Source: a virus | Direction: 5' to 3' (one strand) | Length of the DNA stretch: 20,219 nucleotides | Virus record (IMG/VR): IMGVR_UViG_3300046543_000690 | Location: 1 to 20,219 of that record | Notes under the pieces: generated by a model | Told to the model about the DNA's origin: nothing | Databases searched by the model: none | The model's input: the letters and a program-made list of their open reading frames with translations, nothing else | Shown: positions 4,914-11,050 of the stretch, piece after piece | Position numbering within the stretch: the first letter of the stretch is position 1 | Layout of the letters: each line of letters begins with the position of its first letter | Translations under genes and position numbers: made by a program

Positions 4914-5435
4914 CTATTTCACCTTCACATGTAGATGCGGTTCTTGGTTGGATAATTGGAAGCCTTCGATGTTCTCGCCGGCCTTGAGCGCGGCAGCAAT
5001 CAGCGACTTACTGATCGCGCGCGACGTGATAACGAATTCATCGGCCAGATTCGGATGCGATCGCAGATCGAAGTTGCTGCCGGTGATGTCCATCACCTTC
5101 GGCTGGCTCTTGGCAAAATACAGCGTGGCTGTTGGACGCTCGAGCTTATGCAACTCGGCCGCCTGCATGACCATGCGGATGCCCTCGCGCAAGGCTTCAA
5201 TGCGGCGCTCGAATCGTTTGACACGCTCGATCAATTCCTTGGCGCGGATCTCTGCTCCATCGAGCAGGATCTTGCTGTCCTCGATGGCTCTGATCCACCG
5301 ATCGATCATCGTCAGCGCATCGGTCTCGCCCTCGATCGTGTCGAGGCGCAGATCGAGGTCCTCGAGGAGCTCGGGATAGAGCACCAACAGTGCGGCGACC
5401 TGCTGTTTTATAAAGTCCGGTTGAAGCGGCCTCAT
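4914..5435 (-). CDS. Siphovirus Gp157-like protein
   Basis: The 173-residue product has a long coiled coil at about 50-100 (IDRWIRAIEDSK...ERVKRFERRIEALREGIR), then LERPTATLYFAKSQPK and a C-terminal domain. This order matches the Gp157 family found next to SSB and recombination genes in many phages. In Streptococcus phage Sfi21 a homologue was linked to phage resistance. ATG 5435 is chosen because it overlaps the upstream TGA as ATGA; the longer frame to 5510 would lie within the previous gene. Here it probably serves replication or recombination together with the SSB-like protein. Confidence 0.8.
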   Translation of the reverse strand: MRPLQPDFIKQQVAALLVLYPELLEDLDLRLDTIEGETDALTMIDRWIRAIEDSKILLDGAEIRAKELIERVKRFERRIEALREGIRMVMQAAELHKLERPTATLYFAKSQPKVMDITGSNFDLRSHPNLADEFVITSRAISKSLIAAALKAGENIEGFQLSNQEPHLHVKVK

Positions 5436-5605
5436 AGGCGTTCCGCGAGCTTGATCTTGGCGGATGTCATAAGGCGCTCGCTCTCCTTGCGTTGCTCGAG
5501 CCGCCAGCAATCGATTTCATAGGCGATCTCGTTGAGACGCCCGATCGTGCGCTGCACTTCCGCCTGCAGGCGATTTAGAATTTCCTCCATTTCGATGCTG
5601 CTCAT
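5432..5605 (-). CDS. Small coiled-coil protein (57 aa)
   Basis: The product MSSIEMEEILNRLQAEVQRT is helical throughout with heptad-like spacing, and ends KIKLAERL. ATG 5605 is preceded by AAAGGAG with a 5-nt spacer and overlaps the previous stop as ATGA. It is tightly coupled on both sides inside the leftward operon. A longer frame to 5665 would add a Cys-rich stretch antisense in character; rejected. No family is recognised. Confidence 0.75.
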   Translation of the reverse strand: MSSIEMEEILNRLQAEVQRTIGRLNEIAYEIDCWRLEQRKESERLMTSAKIKLAERL

Positions 5606-5832
5606 GCGAGCTCCTTTGCGAGTTTGTCGAGTTGGGCAATCAACACAACGTAATCCTCCGCACAAAACTCGCCGGGTTGCGCCAGGCCGGTGTTGATCCG
5701 ATACCGAAACTGCTCGTACCGGCGCTCGACTTCCTGACGCTGCCGGTTGACGAATGCGACCCGCCGCGGCCTTTCCGTGCTCAGCGCGAGATTACGGATC
5801 ATCAGAAACCATTTGTGCATCGAGCGAGGCAT
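5602..5832 (-). CDS. Small basic helical protein (76 aa)
   Basis: The protein MPRSMHKWFLMIRNLALST... is Arg-rich in the first half (RPRRVAFVNRQRQEVERRYEQFRYRI) and ends in the helix YVVLIAQLDKLAKELA. ATG 5832 has GGAG with a 5-nt spacer. Its stop overlaps the next start. It follows a gap of about 100 bp that carries two strong hairpins. No function is recognised; nucleic-acid contact is possible given the charge. Confidence 0.7.
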   Translation of the reverse strand: MPRSMHKWFLMIRNLALSTERPRRVAFVNRQRQEVERRYEQFRYRINTGLAQPGEFCAEDYVVLIAQLDKLAKELA

Positions 5833-5852
5833 TTGTTCTCCGTCATGTAGAA

Positions 5853-5919
5853 CGGCGGCGGGGCCACTGGGCTCCTGGCACCCCGCCGCCGTCTCAGGAC
5901 CAACAGCACACTGGTCCTG
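5853..5919. other. Two strong hairpins between leftward genes
   Basis: The first is a perfect 11-bp stem, CGGCGGCGGGG (5853-5863) with CCCCGCCGCCG (5881-5891), and a 17-nt loop. The second is a perfect 8-bp stem, CAGGACCA (5895-5902) with TGGTCCTG (5912-5919), and a 9-nt loop. No U-run follows on either strand, so they look like mRNA-stability or attenuation structures rather than simple terminators. Confidence 0.6.
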
Positions 5920-5928
5920 ATCCCCACC

Positions 5929-6177
5929 TCAACCGATGATGCGCTTGAGATCGGCAAGCACGGCCTTGAGCTGCGCGAGCTGATCCTCCTGCCGGCGGAT
6001 GTCATCCTCGAGCGCCAGGACAGTCTTGTTACGCATATCGGTGAGGTTTGCTGATAGTGATGCATTGCCGCCGCGATACTTCTGCGGCGCGAACTTGGTG
6101 ACCTCGGCGCTGGATACGTGGGGCTCGATGATCGCCCGTTCCAGTCCGTCCATTACGGACATGCTTGGCTCAACCAT
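5929..6177 (-). CDS. Small protein with C-terminal coiled coil (82 aa)
   Basis: The product MVEPSMSVMDGLERAIIEPH has a short globular N-terminal half with a KFAPQKYRGGN segment. A C-terminal coiled coil (MRNKTVLALEDDIRRQEDQLAQLKAVLADLKRIIG) follows. ATG 6177 is preceded by AGGAG with a 6-nt spacer. The stop lies just upstream of the hairpin pair. The family is not recognised; the coiled coil suggests oligomerisation. Confidence 0.75.
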   Translation of the reverse strand: MVEPSMSVMDGLERAIIEPHVSSAEVTKFAPQKYRGGNASLSANLTDMRNKTVLALEDDIRRQEDQLAQLKAVLADLKRIIG

Positions 6178-6178
6178 T

Positions 6179-6532
6179 TCAGGCTCCTGTTGAGGGGGTC
6201 GCAGGCGTGTTGGCGGTCACCGCGGCGGCGAGCGCATCGTCGTTGGCCTGCAACGTAGCCTTGAGCCCGTCGATCGCGGCCTGGGTGGTCGGATCGCTCG
6301 ATGGCGGGATGGCGGCGAGCTGTGCGGCCATCCCCTGCACGAGGGCGAGAACCGATTGCTCGACGGTTGCGTTGCGGGCGACTTCGTTGGTCAGGGCAGT
6401 AAGGTCGACGGCCATTCTGGCCTCCTTTGCTAGTAGTTGGTTTAGCTTGTTGTCGATCGACATGACGCTACGCTCGATGCGGCTCACAGCGTCGATGAGC
6501 CATTGGGCTTGGTTACCGAATAGATACATCAT
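6179..6532 (-). CDS. Small helical phage protein with a possible internal start (117 aa)
   Basis: The full frame begins MMYLFGNQAQWLIDAVSRIE and overlaps the upstream TGA (ATGATG). Inside it, ATG 6415 (MAVDLTALTNEVARN) has AAAGGAGG with a 6-nt spacer, a stronger site than the first start. Proteins that start MAVDLTAL and end in TANTP...PSTGA are common in alphaproteobacterial phages at about 78 residues. So the short form is likely the main product, and the 39-residue extension may be a separate N-terminal module. Helical; no catalytic motif. Confidence 0.7.
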   Translation of the reverse strand: MMYLFGNQAQWLIDAVSRIERSVMSIDNKLNQLLAKEARMAVDLTALTNEVARNATVEQSVLALVQGMAAQLAAIPPSSDPTTQAAIDGLKATLQANDDALAAAVTANTPATPSTGA

Positions 6533-7350
6533 CGGTCACCAATAATGTTGCGGAGAGCTTCGCAGGCGAGCTCCACTTGTTTGATCCAGGCTTTAAGCTT
6601 GTCGGTTCTGCCTGACTTGGCCAGCCATTCCTTCATCGTTTCAGGATCGACCCCGGCGAGCGTGGCAAGCATGCTACGATCGGCGCGATCGCAATCTGCC
6701 ATCGCTCCCAGCCATGCCGCCAAAGTGTCCTGCTTCTTGTTGTGCTCGATCTCCTGTTTGGTGTGCAGGGTGACGTGGCCGTACTTGGTGGTGAATTCTA
6801 GCGGCGTTCCTTTGAAGTCAGGATCTACCTGTTCGCGGGTGAGAGCCTTTATATCGGCGGCCGGAAGCATGTGGCGCGGCGGCAGATAATCCTCGCGCAT
6901 GACATCCGGGATGCGAGCGGCAGCGCGCTTTCGCCGACTTGAGCCGGATCTCCAGGAAAGTGGACCCCTATCCTTTTTAGATAAGGGTCCACTAGCGACT
7001 TTCGGTGTCTTTTTTTCCCAAATTGTCCGCAAACAAAGTCCAACATTATTTTCCAACAATTTTCGGCCAGTTCCCGGATGGTCACGCTCCATCTGATAGA
7101 TAGCAACCGTTGCGCGTCTATTGTTTGGCGAGAGATGCTCAAGTTGATTTGTGCTAAGCCAACGATTGTATGCTCTACTGTCTCGCAATTCTGGGGTATT
7201 CTGCGCTTCGTTGATTACCCGGCCAAGTTCGAGAGTGCCCTCGATCCACTGTTCGCGGCCGCCCTCAGTCTTCTCGAACGCAGCACGATAACGTTGCGCC
7301 AGCATGTCCATTGCGCTGGCGCCTTGCGGAACTGCAACTAAGTTTGTCAC
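6529..7350 (-). CDS. Unrecognised phage protein with C-terminal HTH-like region (273 aa)
   Basis: GTG 7350 follows AGGAGG with an 8-nt spacer. The N-terminal 110 residues are helical, with GREQWIEGTLELGRVINEAQ and YNRWLSTNQL...NNRRATVAIYQM, a pattern seen in phage ParB-like or DNA-binding accessory proteins. Residues 120-132 encode a GPLS...GPLSW near-repeat produced by a DNA palindrome. A basic linker (SSRRKRAAARIP) follows. The C-terminal LATLAGVDPETMKEWLAKSG suggests a helix-turn-helix. It sits directly after the ParB-like gene in the leftward early operon and could be a regulator or partition accessory; this is inference. Confidence 0.75.
   Translation of the reverse strand: MTNLVAVPQGASAMDMLAQRYRAAFEKTEGGREQWIEGTLELGRVINEAQNTPELRDSRAYNRWLSTNQLEHLSPNNRRATVAIYQMERDHPGTGRKLLENNVGLCLRTIWEKKTPKVASGPLSKKDRGPLSWRSGSSRRKRAAARIPDVMREDYLPPRHMLPAADIKALTREQVDPDFKGTPLEFTTKYGHVTLHTKQEIEHNKKQDTLAAWLGAMADCDRADRSMLATLAGVDPETMKEWLAKSGRTDKLKAWIKQVELACEALRNIIGDR
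6959..6993. repeat. Palindromic element inside a coding sequence
   Basis: Positions 6959-6972 pair with 6980-6993 in a 14-bp stem. There is one non-Watson-Crick pair at 6968/6984 (G-U in the leftward mRNA), and the loop is 7 nt. It encodes GPLS and GPLSW on either side of KKDR. A T-run follows about 20 bp to the right on the plus strand. Confidence 0.75.
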
Positions 7351-7374
7351 GACACGATCCTCCTGATCGGAAAA

Positions 7375-7402
7375 TGGGAGCCACCCGGACAGATGGCTCC
7401 CA
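7375..7402 (-). terminator. Terminator-like hairpin in the leftward operon
   Basis: On the leftward transcript, a perfect 9-bp stem TGGGAGCCA/TGGCTCCCA with a 10-nt loop is followed by TTTT. It lies in the 59-bp gap between the ParB-like gene and the next gene. It may act as a partial terminator or antitermination target separating the first gene from the rest of the operon. Confidence 0.5.
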
Positions 7403-7409
7403 AGTTCAC

Positions 7410-8381
7410 CTACTCTGCGGCTTGCTGGACTGGCTGCGGCCGGACGAAACGCGGAAACGTCTCGTTGACCTTCAAGGTGATCTTCTTCACTGGCTCCTGA
7501 TTGATCCAGCTATTGAAGCCCTTGATGACGATGCCAAGGATCTGGTGCTTCTGCATCTGCTCCTTGCTGTTTGCATCCTCAGCCAGCGCCCTTTGCAGAG
7601 CAATGATGGCCGATCCGTCTTCGGCGTCATCGTTACGACGCCCGAGTTCGTTCATGAACTCGTCGAGAACGTCCTCGCCGTGCAGCTCAATAATCTGGTA
7701 CGCCACAAACGATGCGACGTCCTTCTTATCGATCACTGCGGCGGCTGACTTGTGCTCACCAACCATCAAGCGGGTGGCGAGACGCAGGTTGTCGTGTTGC
7801 TGCAGATATTCCACGACTTCGATCGGCGACACCTTGTCGAGCGAGCGCTTGGTGCTTGCCGTATAAAGTCCGTGCTCAAAATGCATTGCCATCGACACGA
7901 CGGTCGACAGCAACTTCGACAGGCCGTTCAGACCAGCCGTTGCGAGAGCGTCAGCCGCGGTGCGTGTCTTGCCGTTGTCGATGAAGGCAAACACGTGCGG
8001 ATCTGCCGGCACGTCACCAATCAAGTAGGTCGGGAACGAAGCACCGGAGAGATACGAGGCCCACAACCTGTGGCCCGCATCAATCAGCTTGCCGTCCGTG
8101 TCAAACAGAACTGCTTGGCCGGTTTGCTTCCACTTCCCGCCGAGCATCTGACGGGCGTAGTACCTCACCGTTGGCAGTGCTGCTTTACGGTTGGCTCCGA
8201 TCGGATTGCGCAGGAGCATTCCTTCGGCAATCTCCGGTGTGATAACCGTCCATCGATTGCTGAGATTGAGATTGCGCGGCTCCTGAGTAGGACGCCAATC
8301 TTCGAAGTCCGCCATCGTCTTCTGGAACGCATTGACGCTGGCGGTTTGCAGATCGAGTGCAAATTTAGGTGTCCAAGACAT
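7410..8381 (-). CDS. ParB/sulfiredoxin-fold-like phage protein (323 aa)
   Basis: The core pattern WTVITPEIAEGMLLRN, then VRYYARQMLGGKW, GKLIDAGHRL (98-106) and FAFIDNGKTRTAAD (131-144) matches a large phage family annotated as ParB-like or unknown. The DAGHRL motif stands where ParB proteins carry the CTP-binding/GERR-like segment and other family members read DGQHR. The C-terminal half is helical. ATG 8381 is chosen over upstream frames because GGAAGGGCC precedes it; that stretch resembles the start cassette of the far-left array. It is the first gene of the leftward operon under the repressor operators. It is not a canonical ParB; whether it binds CTP or DNA is unknown. Confidence 0.8.
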   Translation of the reverse strand: MSWTPKFALDLQTASVNAFQKTMADFEDWRPTQEPRNLNLSNRWTVITPEIAEGMLLRNPIGANRKAALPTVRYYARQMLGGKWKQTGQAVLFDTDGKLIDAGHRLWASYLSGASFPTYLIGDVPADPHVFAFIDNGKTRTAADALATAGLNGLSKLLSTVVSMAMHFEHGLYTASTKRSLDKVSPIEVVEYLQQHDNLRLATRLMVGEHKSAAAVIDKKDVASFVAYQIIELHGEDVLDEFMNELGRRNDDAEDGSAIIALQRALAEDANSKEQMQKHQILGIVIKGFNSWINQEPVKKITLKVNETFPRFVRPQPVQQAAE

Positions 8382-8455
8382 TGCTAGTAGGCCCTTCCTA
8401 GGCCGGTTTTGTCGCGCTCCCGGATCGGGGTGATGGGAGCAGGTCCGACGCACAC

Positions 8456-8485
8456 ACTCTAAAATCACTCTGAGTGAGCCGTCAA
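8456..8485 (-). promoter_or_regulatory. Leftward early promoter (PL-like)
   Basis: TTGACG (8485-8480) and TAGAGT (8461-8456) are 18 bp apart on the minus strand. A TCAC-N5-GTGA operator lies exactly in the spacer, so bound repressor would block polymerase. Transcription would run into the ParB-like gene, with a leader of about 70 nt. Confidence 0.55.
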
Positions 8486-8507
8486 GCCACAAAATCACTC
8501 CCTGTGA
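8465..8507. promoter_or_regulatory. Two repressor operators, TCAC-N5-GTGA
   Basis: TCACTCTGAGTGA (8465-8477) and TCACTCCCTGTGA (8495-8507) share the 4-bp arms and spacing, and their starts are 30 bp apart (about three helical turns). The first is a perfect 6-bp-arm palindrome. They match the two operators around the repressor/cro promoters. Confidence 0.75.
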
Positions 8508-8600
8508 ATTTCGATGAAAGATTTACGAAAGGGGGTTGCGTGCAGGCAACACGCATGCATCAATCAACTTCGTTCCGGTCACAGTGGGAGGCGACAGGAA

Positions 8601-8795
8601 ATGAAATCGTCCAGAAAAAACAACGACGAGATGTTGCGTCGCGTGGCAATCCAGATCGTCGCCCAGCTGCCCAGCAACAATGGCGACGCCAAAAAGATAT
8701 TGGAGCTGGCCGAGCGCCTGCTCGAAAGGGTCGAGGAAAAGCGTCCTTGGAAGCGACCGGCTTCGAAGCTCAGCGTTTGCGACGTCGCGGCTTAG
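8601..8795 (+). CDS. Small helical protein next to the repressor (64 aa)
   Basis: The product MKSSRKNNDEMLRRVAIQIV is basic and helical, with KKILELAERLLERVEEKRPWKRP forming a likely coiled segment. ATG 8601 has GGGAGG upstream with a spacer of about 9 nt. A longer in-frame start at 8514 would add an unsupported extension. The 3-prime end overlaps the repressor gene end by 26 bp (convergent). It lies where lambda carries rex-like genes; no family is recognised. Its promoter is probably near the 8495-8507 operator but is not clearly visible. Confidence 0.6.
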   Translation: MKSSRKNNDEMLRRVAIQIVAQLPSNNGDAKKILELAERLLERVEEKRPWKRPASKLSVCDVAA

Positions 8796-9144
8796 GCGGG
8801 TTCATTTCCTCGATCAGTTGTACTTCCCGCACTGGTCCTTTGAGCCAATGCGGTAGCGAGTCGAAATCGCCTTCGATGAAATAGGCCCAGGTGGCGGAGA
8901 AAAACGCCACCAGCTTGCCGATGACGGCCGTTGACATGCTGCGCTGGCCGGTTTCGTAATAGGAAATCATATTTGGATTTACGCCAATGATCGGAGCTAG
9001 ATGCTTTTGTTCTAGTCCCTTGGCAAGTCGTAGGTACTTCAGTCTTTTTCCCTGTTCGACCTGGAGCATTAGGCTCTCCGAGGATCTACGCTTACGCGGT
9101 ATTTTTTGCTTGGCCGGTTTTGGCTTTCTTCGGTTGCCCGACAT
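8770..9144 (-). CDS. XRE-family repressor (CI-like)
   Basis: After a basic N-terminal tail (KPKPAKQKIPRKRRSSES), the HTH domain runs from about residue 30 to 85: GKRLKYLRLAKGLEQKHLAP, IIGVNPNMISYYETGQRSM and VIGKLVAFF. This is the classical XRE pattern with the recognition helix at NPNMISYYE. No cleavage or peptidase domain is present; the C terminus is a short basic tail PPKPRRRKR. It is divergent from the Cro-like gene, with two operators in between, and is probably autoregulated, since one operator overlaps its predicted -10. No Shine-Dalgarno is clear. Repressor rather than activator is inferred from context. Confidence 0.85.
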   Translation of the reverse strand: MSGNRRKPKPAKQKIPRKRRSSESLMLQVEQGKRLKYLRLAKGLEQKHLAPIIGVNPNMISYYETGQRSMSTAVIGKLVAFFSATWAYFIEGDFDSLPHWLKGPVREVQLIEEMNPPKPRRRKR

Positions 9145-9165
9145 CTGGAACGATTTCCAACTACA

Positions 9166-9178
9166 TCACATTACGTGA
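9166..9178. promoter_or_regulatory. Repressor operator at the repressor promoter
   Basis: TCACATTACGTGA fits TCAC-N5-GTGA, extended by CA/TG to CATCAC...GTGATG. It overlaps a possible leftward -10 (TAATGT, with TGGACG 17 bp upstream), which fits autoregulation of the repressor. The promoter boxes are weak. Confidence 0.6.
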
Positions 9179-9227
9179 TGGAGAGGTATACGTCCACTGC
9201 AATTTTTCCCATACGCGCAGAAATCAC

Positions 9228-9256
9228 TTGCGGCTACTCACCCACAGTGATTTAAA
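9228..9256 (+). promoter_or_regulatory. Rightward early promoter with embedded operator (PR-like)
   Basis: TTGCGG (9228-9233) and TTTAAA (9251-9256) are 17 bp apart. The operator TCACCCACAGTGA (9238-9250) fills the spacer. The predicted transcription start is at about 9263, which is the ATG of the Cro-like gene, so that mRNA is probably leaderless. Confidence 0.55.
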
Positions 9257-9262
9257 TGATGC

Positions 9263-9469
9263 ATGCGGGTCATCCGATCGATAGACGATGCAATCGAAGC
9301 GTTCGGGGGCAACCAAGCCGCCGCCAAGCGGCATGGGCTGGTTCCGCATTCCATCAGCATGTGGAAAGCGCGCGGCCAAATACCGGCTGAATACATCCTT
9401 GAGCTCGTCCAAATGGGGTTCAAGGTCGATGTGCAGGCGCTGCGCAATGGCAAGACGCGGCAATCCTGA
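9263..9469 (+). CDS. Cro-like HTH protein
   Basis: The 68-residue product MRVIRSIDDAIEAFGGNQAA contains a compact HTH: AIEAFGGNQAAAKRHGLVPHSISMWKARGQIPAEYILEL. This is the YdaS/Cro-type pattern, with the recognition helix at HSISMWKARG. It is the first gene of the rightward operon and divergent from the XRE repressor, which is the usual position for a lytic-switch repressor. No Shine-Dalgarno is present, matching a leaderless start. Its end overlaps the nuclease start by 23 bp. Confidence 0.85.
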   Translation: MRVIRSIDDAIEAFGGNQAAAKRHGLVPHSISMWKARGQIPAEYILELVQMGFKVDVQALRNGKTRQS

Positions 9470-9809
9470 GCAAGCTATCCAACGTGCCGTAGTCCAGCAC
9501 CTGCGCACGCGGGCGGCGCCCGGCGTGTTCTGGTTTGCGGTGCCCAACGGCGGCTGGCGATCGCCCATCGAGGCCAAGATCATGTCCGGCACCGGCACAC
9601 GCCCAGGTGTGCCCGATCTGATTTTCCTCGCCCGCGGATCCTGCTTCGCGCTCGAGCTCAAGGCGCCGGGTGGTCGACCGACCGAGAAGCAGCTGGCGTG
9701 TATTGCCGAGATGAACGCTGCCGGCGCCTACGCGACGGTGGCCGAAGGACTCGACCGTGCGATCGCGTGCCTCGAGGAATGGGGAATCCTGAGGGGAAAG
9801 TCTGCATGA
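9447..9809 (+). CDS. VRR-NUC nuclease
   Basis: The 120-residue protein has a PD-(D/E)xK core: GTRPGVPDLIFLARGSCFAL with Pro56-Asp57, then ELK at Glu70 and Lys72. Before it stands PEQAIQRAVVQHLRTRAAPGVFWFAVPNGG, with the QxxV/L helix and NGG turn of phage VRR-NUC enzymes. These are single-domain, probably structure-specific endonucleases that work near replication or recombination genes. ATG 9447 lies within the end of the Cro-like gene; a longer frame from 9288 would be antisense-like and is rejected. It ends with an ATGA overlap into the next gene. Confidence 0.88.
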   Translation: MARRGNPEQAIQRAVVQHLRTRAAPGVFWFAVPNGGWRSPIEAKIMSGTGTRPGVPDLIFLARGSCFALELKAPGGRPTEKQLACIAEMNAAGAYATVAEGLDRAIACLEEWGILRGKSA

Positions 9810-9901
9810 ACATGCGGCTGTCCGAGTTTATGTTTTTTACCGTGCTTTGGGCTCTGGCTGTCCTGGGCGTCGTGGCGTTGGTCGCGGCGGTTTTGGCGTG
9901 A
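9806..9901 (+). CDS. Single-pass membrane microprotein (31 aa)
   Basis: The product MNMRLSEFMFFTVLWALAVL continues hydrophobic to the end (VALVAAVLA) and is one membrane helix with a short positive N terminus. ATG overlaps the nuclease stop as ATGA; GAGGGG lies 9 nt upstream. The stop TGA overlaps the next ATG (TGATG). The double overlap and good composition support a real gene. The function is unknown; placement between nuclease and replication genes is not typical for holins. Confidence 0.65.
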   Translation: MNMRLSEFMFFTVLWALAVLGVVALVAAVLA

Positions 9902-10599
9902 TGCCCGAGATGATCACGATTGCCATGCTCCGTAAGGCGGGTGCAAGCGATGCGCTGATCGTGCGCGTGCTCGAGCTAGAGCAACAAGAGTTGCTCAAAG
10001 AACAGGAAGAGGAGCTTGAGGCACATCGTGAACGAAAAAGGATAAACAAGAAAAATCAACGATTGGGTCACCGCATGTCACCGGATGTCACCAGTGTCAC
10101 CGGTGACACCGGTGACATTGTTTCTTCTTCTTCTCCCCCTTCTTCTTCTCCCCCCACACCCCCCTTAATAACTACCCCTTCTTCATCATCATCTCGCTCT
10201 GATACGCGCGCGCGTGCTTCGCGCTTGCAATTCGATTGGAAGCCTTCGGAAGTAGATTTTGAATACGCACACAGCAAAGGGTTACCCCATGCTCGGATAG
10301 CGACTGAGGGCGAGAAGTTTCGCAATTACTGGACAGCAAAGGCCGGAAGAGACGCCACCAAAATCGATTGGTCGCGCACCTGGCAAAACTGGATTCTCAA
10401 TGCAATCAGCAACGGAGGCAATGGCCATGGGCGCGGTCAAAAACCAACTCTTGCCGAGCAAGCACTGGAACTTGCCGCAGAAGCTCGACAGCGGGAAATT
10501 GAGGCAGGCCTTATCCGACCGGATGAGCCTGTCGGAGGCGCTGATGACGGTCAGCAAATTGATCTCGACCTATCCGAATGGCGGCGGTCAGGCGGGTAA
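9901..10599 (+). CDS. Replication initiator-like protein (O/DnaT-type)
   Basis: The 232-residue protein has three parts. The N-terminal helix region (MPEMITIAMLRKAGAS...) ends in a long Glu/Arg coiled segment. The low-complexity linker SVTGDTGDIVSSSSPPSSSP carries the encoded iterons. The C-terminal domain has LQFDWKPSEVDFEYAHSKG, EGEKFRNYWTAKAG, and KIDWSRTWQNWI, the signature of phage replication proteins with a DnaT-like DNA-binding domain. It would bind the origin and help load helicase. ATG 9901 overlaps the previous stop. The next gene starts inside its 3-prime end. Confidence 0.8.
   Translation: MPEMITIAMLRKAGASDALIVRVLELEQQELLKEQEEELEAHRERKRINKKNQRLGHRMSPDVTSVTGDTGDIVSSSSPPSSSPPTPPLITTPSSSSSRSDTRARASRLQFDWKPSEVDFEYAHSKGLPHARIATEGEKFRNYWTAKAGRDATKIDWSRTWQNWILNAISNGGNGHGRGQKPTLAEQALELAAEARQREIEAGLIRPDEPVGGADDGQQIDLDLSEWRRSGG
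10067..10200. repeat. Iterons and pyrimidine tract inside the replication gene (candidate origin)
   Basis: GTCACC occurs at 10067, 10077, 10087 and 10096 (spacing 10, 10, 9). It is followed by the palindrome GTCACCGGTGAC (10096-10107) and another ACCGGTGAC. Directly after it, 10118-10195 is almost all pyrimidine on the plus strand. Phased repeats inside the initiator gene recall the lambda origin inside gene O. Origin activity is inferred. Confidence 0.6.
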
Positions 10600-11035
10600 G
10601 GGCTACATGGGCGCATTGGCGGCGGTGCTGGCGTCATATCCAACGCGGATTGCGATCGCGGTGGCGGATCCGGTGTATGGGGTGCCGCGCGAATGCAAGT
10701 TTCTGCCGACGCCGGCGGATGTGATTGCCTGGTGCGAGCGTGAGCTTGCTGAGATGCGCAGACCGGTTGATCACCTCGACCGGCTCGAGAAATTGCGCGA
10801 GGAGGCAAAGCAGCGCGAGAGCGCAGATGCGGAATGGCAGAAGGCACGTATGCTGCGCCTTCCATTGGATGCATTGCGCGCCAAGCACGGACCGAATTGG
10901 GGCATCAAGGACTTGCTGGCGCCTTCGAAGCGGCAGGTACCATGGGACAAGCAGGCGCCGGAATGGGCGGATATTCGGATCAGCGACGAGCTGAAGCAAA
11001 TAATCGCCCCACCGCCGGATCCGAGCGATTTTTAA
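10544..11035 (+). CDS. Replication-associated phage protein (helicase-loader position)
   Basis: The product MTVSKLISTYPNGGGQAGKG has the phage pattern GYMGALAAVLASYP, VADPVYGVPRECKFLPTPADV and WCERELAEM, then a charged coiled region and a C-terminal RISDELKQIIAPPPDPSDF. Proteins of this pattern follow O-like genes and are probably helicase loaders or cofactors, but I see no Walker motif, so the role is inferred from position. ATG 10544 has GGAGG with a 5-nt spacer and overlaps the initiator gene by 56 bp; ATG 10523 (MSLSEAL) is an alternative with no ribosome site. Confidence 0.7.
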   Translation: MTVSKLISTYPNGGGQAGKGYMGALAAVLASYPTRIAIAVADPVYGVPRECKFLPTPADVIAWCERELAEMRRPVDHLDRLEKLREEAKQRESADAEWQKARMLRLPLDALRAKHGPNWGIKDLLAPSKRQVPWDKQAPEWADIRISDELKQIIAPPPDPSDF

Positions 11036-11050
11036 CCAGGAGGAAAGCAA

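Noticed and set aside
4956-5522. Rightward frame opposite the Gp157-like gene
   Set aside because: Shadow of the real leftward gene; no ribosome site, wrong operon direction.
7752-8387. Rightward 211-codon frame opposite the ParB-like gene
   Set aside because: Shadow frame; the leftward protein shows clear family motifs.
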